Positions 44,522 through 54,885 of a stretch of 64,000 nt of DNA are shown here, piece after piece. Position 1 is the first letter of the stretch; every line of letters begins with the position of its first letter. Where the stretch lies: the NCBI RefSeq assembly GCF_901000735.1, contig NC_081542.1:30362838-30426837 (forward strand), read 5' to 3'. The notes below the pieces were generated by a model, which saw nothing but the letters and a program-made list of their open reading frames with translations, was not told the DNA's origin and searched no databases. The position numbers were made by a program, and so were the translations under genes. The stretch comes from Corylus avellana (taxonomy: Eukaryota > Streptophyta > Magnoliopsida > Fagales > Betulaceae).

Positions 44522-45840
44522 ATATATTTAACAGGACAAAAATAGAGAATCAATTTTGATTAAAAATAAATAAATTGTTTAATCTTTGTGAACATAATGA
44601 TGCACATATTTGAGATTTAAGAAGTTACTTTCTGTTTTTGTATAAGAAACCTTTAATGTTGAGAATTTTAGATTGTTATAAAGTTTCACCAATATGCTTG
44701 AATGCTTGAACTCAAATCATATCAAGATTAATACACCCTATTATCATATTTCTCTTTCTATGACCTACGTTCACAGGATAAAAGGATTACATTTTGCTCT
44801 TATTCCTTGATGAATTTACAATACACAGGGTTCCTATTTATATGAAAGTTGAGAGAATTCAAAACAGAATGAGAGATCAAATCAACTGAGATTTAAACAT
44901 ATTCAACTTTGATTTGATTTGATTACAATCAACTATTGGGATCTATTGCGTAAAATAAAAATAAAAAATAAAAATTATTTTACATGGCAGAAAATAAATA
45001 AATCTCCAAGAACTTTAAGTTTCAAGAGAAACATGGCTAGATTTAAAAAGAACACACATATTGATTCAGCCTCTTCTAAGCATTGGGGTGTAGGACTGAG
45101 TAATCCTTCTTCATGGGGCGTAGGACTGAGTAATCCTTCTTCATGGGGCGTAGGACTGAGTAATAGTTGTTCAACGCTCTCAACAATCTCGTAGTAGGAA
45201 TCCATGCTCATCCCTTGTTGTTCTTCATGTTCATCGCGTTCTTCGTCTTCTTCAAGATCTTCAAATAATTAGGGAAATAATTCCTCCATCAAATCTTCTC
45301 TTTAATGATTGAATATGACTGTAAGTATGGTCTTACAAAGTTTTTCTCAAGGACAAAAGAAAAACTAGAACCAAAATCTCAAAGAGAGTTTTCTCTCTTC
45401 GTGTATTACTCTCTTGGAGGTAGAGGAGTGATTTTGCTTAACAATGGCACCTCTATTTATAGATTTGGGATCCTAAGAGAAGTAGGAGAGAAAACCATGT
45501 GGAACTAAGATTAGTATTCCCAGTCCTTCTAGTGGCCGGCCAGGGGGTCAAAATCATGTCCCCTGCCCCTCTAGAAATTTCGCCATGGGGAGAAAATATT
45601 CTCCCCATGCTCCTAGGGCTAGAGTTAAAACCCTAGCCCACTCCCACATTACCACTTCCAAGGGCTTTGGTTTTATCCTAAAACCCAATGCTCCATTGAC
45701 TTTGCTTAGCCCTTTAGAATGAAATTTATTGAGCCCAAAGCTGATGCCCAAACCTATAGAAATTAAATTTTGAGCCTAAAGCTTTATTTAATTTCTTAAT
45801 CCAATAGGAATTAGATCTTGAGCCCAAACCTCTATTTAAT
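44522..45840 (-). other. LTR-like fragments and acidic ORF remnant
   Basis: No complete element. A TATAAATA box on minus at 45454-45461 with a transcribed-leader-like region suggests an LTR between about 45180 and 45840. On minus, 45211-44975 encodes SYYEIVESVEQLL then a 10-residue repeat (LLSPTPHEEG) about three times; just upstream is an acidic EDLEEDEERDEHEEQQ stretch. These look like a gag-type remnant. A second TATA-like CATATAAATAGG lies near 44834-44846. Confidence 0.35.
45081..45164 (-). repeat. 30-bp in-frame tandem repeat
   Basis: The unit GGGG(T/C)GTAGGACTGAGTAA starts at 45085, 45115 and 45145, period 30 bp. On minus it encodes repeats of LLSPTPHEEG. The copies are almost identical. 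Confidence 0.85.
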
Positions 45841-46972
45841 TGTTGAGGATTTTGCCATAAATCTCAATGATTTTATATCTATGTTGACATTCAATGTTTG
45901 TAATAGTTTGAAAATAGGTTTGAATACTAGTTTCAACGATACCAATAGAGTTTCATTGAAGGAGTATAAATAGGCTTTATAGTAAAGAGTTTGTTTCATA
46001 ATGAACTATACATTTGAATGTGATAACTACTCAGATGACTACTGCATAAATTCAAATACCTTACAAAGGATAACTATTATAAGATATAACATTTACAAGA
46101 TAACATGATTAGACTTTTTCAAATACTTTAGTACTCCAGTCTTCACGTTCCTTATCATGTTGCTGATGATGTGGCTATATTGTTAACATGCCCCCCCTCC
46201 CCCCAAGTTAACGGGAGAGAAGAAACCATTATCTTTTCACGAAGTAAAAGAAACCGGGCTTTCGTCATGTCTTTTGTGAAGATGTTTGAAGGTTGGTCAT
46301 GTGTAGAAATGTAGCAACCCAATATATCTTTGTTAAGAACCTTTTCTCCAACAAAATGGTAGTCTCTTGTATGTGTTTCATGCGAGCATGATACACGGGA
46401 TTAGAGGATTAAGAAAGAGCTCACAGGTTTCGAAGTAGAAGTGGAATTTGTAATTCGTTGAATAACATACGAATCCAATACATTTTTGCTACAGTAAGAG
46501 CCATTGATCTATATTCAACCACAATGCTAGATACTACAGGCTGTTTCTTAGCCACCCAAGAGATGAGGCATGGTCCAAGATAAATTCCATACCCTGTGGT
46601 AGATCTTCTATCATCAGGACTACCAACCTAATCTAAATCACAATAACCATTGATCTGCAAAGAACCTTGAGTATAATGTAATCCAAAATCAAGAGTAATA
46701 TTAATGTAGTGTAGAACATGCTTGGATGCGATAAGGTGAACACTTGTTAGGGAATGGAGAAATTGACATTGTTGGTTGACACTGTAAGCAATGTTAGGCT
46801 GTGTGAGTGTACAATATTGCGAGGCACCCACTATATACTGAAACTCAATTGGATCAGCCAAAGGATCCCAAGCAAACCACGAGAGTTTTCCACTTGAAGC
46901 ATGTGGTGTTGAAGCTGGTTTTGCCCCATCCATCTTTTTCCTACGAAGCAGATTAGCCATATTTTACTTTCA

Positions 46973-47327
46973 GGAAAAGTACACTTTACCCCCCCAAAGT
47001 TTGGGGTAATTTTTAATTCGACCTCTAATGTTTTGATTTTTGCAATGCATCCCCCCAAACTTGCAAATTTTTTTTTCAATTTGACCAATGTTGTCCCAAA
47101 ATTCGCATAGTGCCCCTAATTTTTTTTGTGACCCCTTTGGCCATCTAGCCATTTTTGAACCCCCAATTTTTTCTTTTTTTATTTATTTATTTATTTTTTA
47201 TTTTTATAAAAAATAAAAAACAATAGGGGCAATATTTACTATGCAACTCATAAAGTGTACTTTTCCCTTTAGTTTGAGTTAAGAATAAAATCACCCCAAA
47301 CTTTGGTGGGGTAAAGTGTACTTTTCC
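46973..47327. mobile_element. Foldback MITE in element D
   Basis: Terminal inverted repeats of about 34 bp: GGAAAAGTACACTTTACCCC on the left and its complement on the right, ending CTTTTCC at 47327, with one or two mismatches. Internal CCCCAAAC and TTTGGGG blocks extend the foldback. An extra direct copy of the right arm (aaagtgtacttttccctttag) occurs at 47252-47273. It splits RT/RNase H of element D. The superfamily is not certain; the duplication was not resolved. Confidence 0.75.
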
Positions 47328-47482
47328 CTTTAGTTTAAGTTAAGAAGAACTTATGACTGGCCCGTTTAGCTTGAATCCCGAGAAAGTAAGACAAGGATCC
47401 CAAATCTTTGACCGTAAATTCACCATTGAGTTTAGAGATTAAATGTGTAATTGTAGACGTGGAATTGCTGGTTACATGTTGG

Positions 47483-47809
47483 TTTAAATTCACTTTACCC
47501 CTGCTGAAGTTTTAGGGGTTTTTCAATTCGAAACATTTTGAAATTGGCAATGTACCCTCCTAATGCTTCAAAAATTTGCAATTCAGACCCTCCGTTACTA
47601 ATTTCTATCTAATTGGACGGGAATTAAAAAAAAAAAAGCAATGAGGGTAATTACGTAATTTCATAGATTTTCGTCCAATTTGATCGAAATTAGTAAAGGA
47701 ATGCCTGAATTGAAAACTTTTGAAATATTAGGGGGTACATTGCCAATTTTAAACATTGAGGTTCGAATTGAAAAACTCCTGAAACTTCAAGGCGATAAAA
47801 TGAATTTAA
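47483..47809. mobile_element. Long-TIR foldback MITE at the RT active site
   Basis: Arms of about 100 bp pair along their length: TTAAATTCACTTTACCCC at left against GGCGATAAAATGAATTTAA at right, then TTCAATTCGAA against TTCGAATTGAA and GGCAATGTACCC against GGGTACATTGCC. The centre is A-rich. It lies immediately after the codons for YVDDIL of element D RT. TTA/TAA at the edges would fit a TWA duplication (PIF/Harbinger type) but this is ambiguous. Confidence 0.78.
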
Positions 47810-49699
47810 CCCTTACAAGTATATCATCTACATACACAAGGACAAACACATGAACTAAATTATGATGCAACATAAATAGAGCTATCAATAGCTGATCCTA
47901 CAAACCCAAAATCCAATAATTCCTAAGAAAGTCACTTAAACAAAGTTCTTGGAGCTTCTTTCAAACCGTAAAGAGCCTTGTGAAGTTTTCACACGTGATC
48001 AAGAAAAGTAGAGTCTTCAAAACCCTTAGATTGTTCCACTAATACCTCATCCTCAAGAAAACCATGTAGAAAGGCATTAGATATGTCTAATTGATGGATA
48101 AACCAATTGAAATGCACAACCAATGCTAAGACCAACCGGATGGTGGTTGGTTTAATAATAAGGCTAAATGTTTCACTAAATTGATCCCTTCCTCTTGATC
48201 AAATCCCTTGGCAACTAACCTGTCCTTACATCGATCAAAGGTATCATCCGATTTTTGTTTAAGTTTGAACACCCGTTTGTTGCGTACCACCTTTTTATGT
48301 GAAGGTCTAGGACACAAAGGCCACGTCCTATTGTTTAGTAAGGCAGTGAATTCAGTTTGTATAGCATCAAACCAGCATGGGTTTATCACGACCTGACTAC
48401 AGGTCTTGGGTTCAGTAGGAAGGACAATTGAGGATAAGACTTGTAGAGAATATTTCGTTGATGAGTATAGTTGGTAATTGGGAAAAAGCGTTGGAGTCAA
48501 GGACTTGGTTTGAGAATGAGTGACCATTCTTGGTTGAGGGTGTTGAAGTGTTTCGGTTAAGGTAGGGGAATCATGGCTTGAGAGTTGATGGGTGACATAG
48601 GAGATAAGCAGGAAGTATTTTGGGATGTGGCTTGCGGTGGACATGGTGATTAGGATGAGTCATGGTCTAGTGATATGTCATTGGCAAGTGATGTGTCATT
48701 AGAGTTGAATTCAGTTTCAACCACTGATCATTCAACAACATCTGATGGGTGAGATGAAGAATTATATAAATTTGAAATAGAAAGAGATGTACCTGAGGAC
48801 TAAGGAATTGCAATGCCCAGACGAGTGTCCACTGTAGGTTGATTGGAAGCAGGTCTCTTTGCATCTAGAAACTGATCTTCATCCAAACCACGTGTCTCGA
48901 GATATAGACACCATTTTCTTGGGGAACTAGACATTGGCAGCCCTTTTGACCACTACTATAGCCAATAAAGTCCAATTTGTGAGAGATGTATGGCCTAAGT
49001 AAGGGGTAGCAGTAACATCCAAAGGTTTTAAGAAGAGAATAATCAGGATGCTTCTAGAAGAGGTGAAAATAAGGGGAGGAGTGATCTAAAACAGGGGTAG
49101 GCATTCGATTGATTAAAAATAGACTGCAGTCAAGAAAGCATCAACCCAATAAGATTGAGAAAGGTGGGATTGTGCTAGAAGGGATAAACCTATTTTAGTA
49201 ATATGCCTATGTTTTCTTTCAGCGATGCCATTATGTTCAGCGGTGTAAGGACACGTCAATCTATTTTAACAATATTGAAAATATGTTATATTCACTAATT
49301 AAATGATTTGAGTATATGGTGGATGAAATGTCTTTTACGTGCTTAATACAAAGGTTCATCATATATATTATGCATGTGAAAGGTCATAGGATTAGATTGA
49401 ATATGGATATGGGTGTGAGTAACATGATTATCACACAAGGTTTTAGTCCATAATCCTTGTATCCGTAAATATACAGAGTTCGCAATCAGTAAATGGAACT
49501 GTGGCATTCTATTTTGAGAAAAACTATCACACATCGTATCTTGGTGATCTACCTGGATCAAGAGAAGCGGTGACTTCGAATTGATGTGTTGGTGTTGAGC
49601 ACTTGAGGCATTGAACAAACCACAAAATTTTCTTTCCACAAAGATACTGCGAACCATTCGATTATTGTGGAGTACTTGATTTGGGTGATACTTGAGGAC

Positions 49700-50020
49700 T
49701 TATTGCGGGATTAGGTGGGTGCTCATGGTAATTAGTACTTTTGGGTGATGTTGTAAACTTAAGAGTTTTGATCCATGCTTGCATATTAAGGTATAACATG
49801 GATCCCTTGTAACGATGATATGTATAGTATGATTTCAGTTACTGTAATGATCCTTGGTAGATGTTCTGGTTGTAATGATTAATATTTATAGAATCTTAAT
49901 GTTTTTGCTACTTAATATCCTTCTTTTGAAAACTAAAGATCTTTGGGTCTTGTCCCTCACGGAATAAAGGTTGGAGACAACCGTGAAGTTATTTACCAGT
50001 TAATTAATTTTCTGGGCGTT
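49700..50020 (+). mobile_element. LTR end fragment, chromovirus-like
   Basis: Ends TTCTGGGCGTTACA at 50020, similar in type to the terminus at 24841. The preceding ~300 bp (tgtaacgatgatatgtatag, ttactgtaatgatcc) are noncoding. The left edge is not defined and no partner is seen. Confidence 0.35.
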
Positions 50021-50307
50021 ACACCGAACCACCCCATTGGGCCATGGGGGTGGTTCGACCACCCTCAAACCAGCCACATGGGAGTGGCTCAGCCACCCCC
50101 ATGTCCCATCGGGTGGTTCAACCACCCTTAAGTGGCAACCCTCCAAACAAATTTTTAAGGGTTAGGCTCTTAGTGGTGGCTAAACCACCTCGACAATGGC
50201 TAACTCCTTTTTTTTACTTCTTTTGTTTCTCCATTTTTCCCAAAGTGGTGGCCAACCCCCTTTTTTTTTTTGCTGAAACACTTTTTTTTTGTTTTGTTAA
50301 AAGTTTA
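50021..50307. repeat. GGTGG/CCACC inverted-repeat-rich stretch
   Basis: Repeated GTGGTTCGACCACC, GTGGCTCAGCCACC, GTGGTTCAACCACC and GTGGCTAAACCACC units (50049-50190) are each a short hairpin, in a row, followed by T-runs. Related GGGTGGCC blocks occur at 60200-60260. It may be the end of a foldback transposon; borders and duplication were not identified. Confidence 0.45.
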
Positions 50308-50819
50308 TTTGAAAGAAAATAAAGAAGAAACTCAACTCTGGACTTCTTCTTGAACAAAACTCATATATAAACCAAATCTATGTTTCTGGAAGCTATAAGG
50401 ACGTATTTATAGACCCCCAAAGCCCTAAACCTAATAAAACACGAAATAAAGTCTGTTGTTGTAATTCTGTGAGGCCCATCCAGACGAAAAAAACCCCCAT
50501 TCGGACGGACCCTCCTAAATCTGAAAGGAAAGTGCATAAAACAATGGAAAACTGAAAATAACATATAGTTGTTCGGATGACTTGGAAGGCTTGTGAACAG
50601 GCTCCGAACGGACGTTCTTTTGACCTAGTAAACATTGGAATTGTCAAACTCTCGTGAAACATGACTATATAGATCTTTAAGTTAGCTTTAACGCTATAAA
50701 GATTACTCCAATTGGAGTTATGAAACTCTACATATGACCTTTTTAGCAGAACTAGTCAGGTGAGAGTTTCTCCTTAATCGTCGCTCTTCTTTATGGAATC
50801 CTTAGCTTTCCGGTCTACA
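50308..50819 (-). repeat. 3' LTR of element G, truncated
   Basis: Aligns with 52490-53002. TATAAATA on minus at 50404-50411, with TCCGAACGGACG and TTCGGACGGAC motifs upstream (50465-50620). The last ~130 bp of the LTR (R/U5 side) are missing at the left, replaced by a T-rich junction near 50280-50307. Confidence 0.8.
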
Positions 50820-51048
50820 TCATCCTCCCTAGGTTTGAGAGAATTCGCCCTCGAATTCACATCCTCAACATTAGAGTTCGTAGGGTTTAATTTCCATCCT
50901 ACATCGTTCTCCCCATGTTGGGGAGAATTCGTCCTCGAATTCGGTTGGCTCTTTCCACGGTGCTTCGAGTTCCCTGTCAACTCATTCCATTCTCCGTTCC
51001 TCAAAATGAAGACAAGGCAATACCCCACAATAAACATGATGCTCTTCA

Positions 51049-52326
51049 TCATTGACATACCTTGATGATTGTCGTGAAGGCCCCACACACCACTTGGCAA
51101 TATTTCGTGCTTGTCATACTTCCCTCATTCCTTTTTCCTTCCATTTGCCATAACCTAATACTCAAGAATGAGTCAGCCACTGTTTCCCTTATGAACATGT
51201 AATTTTCCTCATCCGCATAGAACTCATTAGAGTCATGGTTATGAGAATCCGACAAGATTTCGTCTACACCAAGGAAATCAACATAACCCAATTCTTCATC
51301 ACTAAAATTAGGCACTTCACCTGGAAGGTCTTCATTAACCTCTTCATAATCAGCGATGTCATCCATAGGTTCTTCCTCTTCCAATGGGTCATCTTTCTCG
51401 GGGTAGAGGCCGCCAAACATGGGAAAATCCATCTTCTTCGTACTCTTCCTCTAGGTCGGATGGAAAAGGTATTTCATTCGTATCTACCTCATTGACATCA
51501 TCATCATTGGTTAGTGGGGAATCCCAATCCACAAATCCTTGTGATGGATCTTCAACATCTTCATACTTGAACTCTTCATTAAGGAACTCAGATTCCTGTA
51601 ACTCTTCATCCATGGATTCCTTTTCCTCCTCCAGCGAATATGGGTTTGGTTGATGAATTTGAGGCTCGCGGATAACGGTCAAGTTGGCCTGTCGCGGCAT
51701 CTCCGCCTCCATCCGTGCCCTCTGTCATTGAGATTGCACCCTACGAACGACAACCACTTTACCTTCATCCATAAAGCGTGGAGTTGGTTGATAGTGACGA
51801 ACTTTAGGACCGTCCATGTTGCCCAATCGGGTCGCGATGGTCTCTATCTATTTCCACAGGATCTTCACTTCATCCTCCATGCGTTGCCAATGAATTGCCG
51901 ATTGATTCGTCATCTCCGCCTCCTCCCTAGGCACCCTCTTTTTCTTGGCCTTTTCTATGTTTCTTTTTGGGTGTCGAGCTCGACGACTACATCCCATGAT
52001 ATAGAATGGGCTTGTGCCATTGGAAATTCCTTTTGTACTCCATGCCCCGCATAAGGATTGACACGTTTACCTTTAACGATAAATTTGTCTCCCGCTCCTG
52101 CGTACAGCGGTCTTGGTTGATGACGACGAACGCTCGAACCATCCATGTTGGCCAAGTGATCGGTAGGAACCCCATGTTGGGTGCGCGTACGCTCGTTCTT
52201 CCGCATGGTTAGACCACCAAAGCTCTTCTCCATGTGTCGCAAACGAATGGCCGGTTGCTCCTTACGTGCTACCTTTATGCGCATGTGCACTTTGTTCTTG
52301 TCTGCACAACGGTTGCCCCTTTGCAT
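51049..52326 (-). pseudogene. Element G gag-like acidic protein
   Basis: The first frame 52326-51955 begins at Met just after the primer site. It contains LANMDGSSVRRHQPRPLY, and a diverged second copy of this module (LGNMDGPKVRHYQPTPRF) lies near 51830-51770 in another frame. Then comes a long Glu/Asp-rich part (51712-51389: SLEEEKESMDEEL, DLEEEYEEDGFS) that continues, one base shifted, at 51432-51049 (EEEEPMDDIADYEEV). The C-terminus reads FIRETVADSFLSIRLWQ. No zinc knuckle is seen. I recognise it only as gag-like by position and composition; frameshifts and a stop make it nonfunctional. Confidence 0.5.
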
Positions 52327-52344
52327 TCATGGAAAATAACTTGG

Positions 52345-52356
52345 GCTTTGATACCA
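52345..52356 (-). other. Primer binding site of element G
   Basis: Minus TGGTATCAAAGC, close to TGGTATCAGAGC, two bases inside the LTR edge at 52359. Confidence 0.8.
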
Positions 52357-52358
52357 AC

Positions 52359-53002
52359 TGACGTAGCGTGACTTAGTGGGCTGTAGCGAATAACAACAAT
52401 AAGAAACATGATAAAAACTTCTAGACCATGAGACTATCAAAGATCTAAGAAATCTTCTCAAAACGCTAGAACTGATCTAGGGTTTGAAGGAAAATAAGGA
52501 AGAAACTCTACTTTGAGACTTCTTATTGAACAAAACTCATATATAAACCAAATTTGCATTTCTGGAGGCTATAAGCACGTATTTATAGAGCCCCAAAACC
52601 CTAAACCTAATAAAACACGAAATAAAGTATGTTATTCTAATTCTACAAGGTTCGTCCGAATAGGATAAACCCCAGTTCGGATGGACCCTCCTAAAACTGA
52701 AAGGAAAGTGCTTAACACAATGAAAAACTGAAAATAACATATAGTCATTCAAACGGCTTGGAAGGCTTACAAACGGGCTGCGAACGGACGTCCTTTAACC
52801 TAGTAAACATCGGAATTATCAAACTATCAGAAACATGGCTTTGTAGATCTTCAAGTTAGCTTTCCAACACCAAAAAGATTGCTCTAATTGGAGGTCTGAA
52901 ACTCTAGATATGGTCTTTTTAGTAGAACTCGTCAGATGCGAGTTTCTCCCTAATCATCGCTTTTTTTTTTTTTTTATGGAATCCTTAGCTTTCCGGTCTA
53001 CA
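52359..53002 (-). repeat. 5' LTR of element G
   Basis: Plus ends TGACGTAGCGTGAC and CCGGTCTACA (644 bp). TATAAATA on minus at 52580-52587; CGTTCGGAC-like motifs (TTCGTCCGAAT, GTTCGGATGG, GCGAACGGACG) at 52650-52795 upstream. It resembles the 3' LTR along its length but with many differences, so the insertion is old. Confidence 0.85.
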
Positions 53003-53329
53003 TTACTAATGTGTATCTATTTTTAATATTTTCACTTTCAAGAAAGGCATCAGCATCAACCCTAGGGTCAACGCTGTTAAACATGTATTAATGCCAACTT
53101 TTGGAAGTCGACGCTCATAATAGGGCATCAACGTCAATTTTAAAGTTGACGCTGATGTGTTATTATTAGCATCGACCTTTTTCATTGGTAACGAGATAAT
53201 GTCGTCGCGATGACATATCCATGTAGACTTTTTGTCAACACTATTATATATATTTTTTTTTTGCAATATTTGTAATGACTATTAGAGTCGACTTTTGAGT
53301 TTCCGTGAATGGGGTTAATTCTTGTAGTG
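53003..53329 (+). mobile_element. CACTA (En/Spm) transposon terminus fragment
   Basis: Ends with TTCTTGTAGTG at 53329, the reverse of the CACTACAAGAA terminus of plant CACTA transposons. The preceding sequence has alternating ATCAACGTCAA and TTGACGCTGATG motifs (53045-53160), like CACTA subterminal repeats. These are the same motifs as in the array at 799-5967. The other end is cut by the LTR at 53002. No transposase is present. Confidence 0.65.
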
Positions 53330-53736
53330 AGAGTTCTTGTAAAAGTCTTTGGATTACTCAAATGAAGTTTATCTATCTCAACTGTAGTTTTATCCTTGTC
53401 AATGCCTTTCGAATGAAGTTGAATACTATGAGTTGTGTAGGGATGGAGTGCCACATATCTATTTTCTTACAAAGGATGCCACATGCTATAATGCAATAAC
53501 CTTGGCATCTAGATCCAAATAAGTAGGGATGTAGTCCTAGAGATATACAAGAATATTACAACTTATTGAAATCCACAAAAAAACACATGAAACATAATTA
53601 AATTCAAAACCTGGGCCTAAAACATAACATACTTTTGATAATCTTAGTCATCTTGGGAGGAGCATCCGAGTGAATGCATAATATTGTCTTTCGCAACTGC
53701 TCTTATTTCATCTTTCAGTTAATGGTTTTGGCCATA
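53330..53736 (-). other. Possible 3' flank of the NLR fragment
   Basis: No coding frame; AT-rich noncoding DNA downstream of the stop at 53737-53739 in the minus reading. It could be the former 3' UTR of the NLR gene. Nothing else is recognised. Confidence 0.3.
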
Positions 53737-54327
53737 CTACTCCATTCTCGTTCCACGGAAAGTAATTTTAGGGCATTTGAATTTCTCCATGGATTTCAAA
53801 CCAGGAAATGATAGCCAAAGCTTTTTCAAATCTATCTCTAAGTCATTCAAGAACTTTAGACGTAGTACCTGAACATTCAGCCACTTGTCATTCTCCTGAA
53901 TTGTATGTAGATTTTGGAGGTTCCCTCCACTGATGTGCAGTTTCTTTTGCTTCGGAAGATGTGGAGGCCGCAACCAACCAGGTGACGTCGTACCAGGGTA
54001 ACACTTCAAATCCAATTTCTCTAGTGTCTCAAAAACTTTATCAATTAAGAGATCTGGCGTTGATGCAACCTTGTCATCCTTTCTATTATCTCCAACATTC
54101 TCTGGATTCATGCTACTTCCTGCCATTGCTTGTGCTACAGTATCCTTGTCTTTATTTTTGTCACCCCCGCTGTTCTTCAGACTTGCGGTGGTTTTAATCG
54201 TTGGTTGTGACACACCTTTGACTTGCTTTGTCCCATCTTCACTTTTCTGTCGACTCTTGGTGTTGGTGCAATTGGTTGCTGCAATATTTTATTCTCTCCA
54301 ACGTTACTTGAACTCGTAGTTGTTGCC
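53737..54327 (-). pseudogene. NLR (RPP13-like 4/ZAR1-like) C-terminal LRR fragment
   Basis: The minus frame is open from the junction at 54327 to TGA-type stop at 53737, about 196 codons. It has a low-complexity Ser/Asn/Lys leader (residues 1-80), then leucine-rich repeats: LEKLDLKCYPGTTSPGWLRP, KLHISGGNLQNL, NVQVLRLKFLNDLEIDL and LKSMEKFKCPKITF. This spacing and wording match the last LRRs of coiled-coil NLR proteins of the RPP13-like 4 type, which sense pathogen effectors. The coiled-coil, NB-ARC and early LRR parts are absent. The upstream edge abuts a truncated LTR, so it is a gene fragment. The internal Met at 54213 is unlikely to be a native start. Confidence 0.72.
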
Positions 54328-54885
54328 CAAGCCAGTCCTAGAAGCCCTAGGAAACCTAGAAATTTCGGAGCTTTAAGTCCAAGTCCAATTAGGATAAAGA
54401 AAACTTAAGTCCAAATCGGAATAGGATTCTCCCCGAATTGCGTTCCTATCTTACGGGGCGATTTTGGCATTGCGACGCTCCGAGTTAGGAAAATTCTATT
54501 TCACAATTATTTGTAGAAATTTGAGTTATCTTTCCAGTGCCGCTTGAATCACCTCAATCGGATATTTGATCTGAAAGTTATGGCCAGAATACCGAGATGT
54601 ATGCAGAATCCAAATTTGAATCCAATCCGATTTTGACTCCAATTTGAGAAATTTCGAATTAATCATTTTCTTTATTTGATTAAACTTAACCATGATTGGT
54701 TAAGTTTAACCATATCTTCTAGGTCTTCTCAAAGTGTGCTTTTAAGCCTAAAATCAATGAAATTAATTGCATGTTTATTTATAACCTGAAAACAATAAAA
54801 ACAAAACAAAATCAAACAAATAACAACGCTAAGGAATTAACATGCAAATTAAGGGGCTTGAATGTGCAACATTCGGTGCTTATCA
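54328..54885 (-). repeat. 3' LTR of element C, U3 part only
   Basis: 558 bp match 58902-59459 of the 5' LTR with few differences and equal length. It stops five bases upstream of the position of the TATA box (58889-58896 in the 5' LTR), so promoter core, R and U5 are gone. The NLR frame begins right at the break. Confidence 0.88.

Larger units (their letters stand above)
46600..49260 (-). pseudogene. Element D integrase, RT and RNase H remnants
   Basis: Integrase end: SCPYTAEHNGIAERKHRH then SQSYWVDAFLTAVY (about 49255-49120). RT start: INPCWFDAIQTEFTALLNNRTW, RNKRVFKLKQKSDDTFDRCKDRLVAKGFDQEEGI. The RT core near 48060-47820 shows LHKALYGLKEAP-like remnants (SLRFERSSKNFV) and the YVDDI motif at about 47835-47820. 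After the first MITE comes KLNGEFTVKDLGSLSYFLGIQ. RNase H: GAKPASTPHASSGKL, YIVGASQYCTLTQPNIAYSVN and YINITLDFGLHYT. Many stops; long dead. Confidence 0.82.
45841..49700 (-). mobile_element. Copia element D with two MITE inserts
   Basis: Minus order: integrase end (49260-48900), linker and RT N-terminus (48644-48126), RT core to YVDDI (48125-47820), MITE, RT (47482-47328), MITE, RNase H (46972-46620), a very strong purine tract (46190-46203 on minus, G-rich) and a candidate 3' LTR 45841-46188 starting TGTTAACAATATAGCC on minus. Frames are heavily broken. The 5' LTR and gag are not found; 49340-49700 has no clear match. An upstream part was probably deleted. Confidence 0.75.
50308..53002 (-). 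mobile_element. Element G: gag-only LTR element
   Basis: 5' LTR 52359-53002 and truncated 3' LTR about 50308-50819 share TGTAGACCGGAAAGC at their minus starts. Primer site TGGTATCAAAGC on minus at 52345-52356 (two differences from the tRNA-iMet site by one purine change). Purine tract CTAGGGAGGATGA precedes the 3' LTR. The internal 1.5 kb codes only for acidic gag-like frames; no protease, RT or integrase motif is present. It inserted into CACTA-related sequence (53003 onward). This fits a TR-GAG/LARD-like non-autonomous element. Confidence 0.75.

Noticed and set aside
49343..49657. 104-codon minus ORF as copia integrase or gag
   Set aside because: No catalytic or zinc-binding motif could be matched although it sits upstream of the integrase remnant.
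53182..53454. 90-codon minus ORF next to the CACTA end
   Set aside because: No recognisable domain; overlaps the transposon terminus and noncoding DNA.
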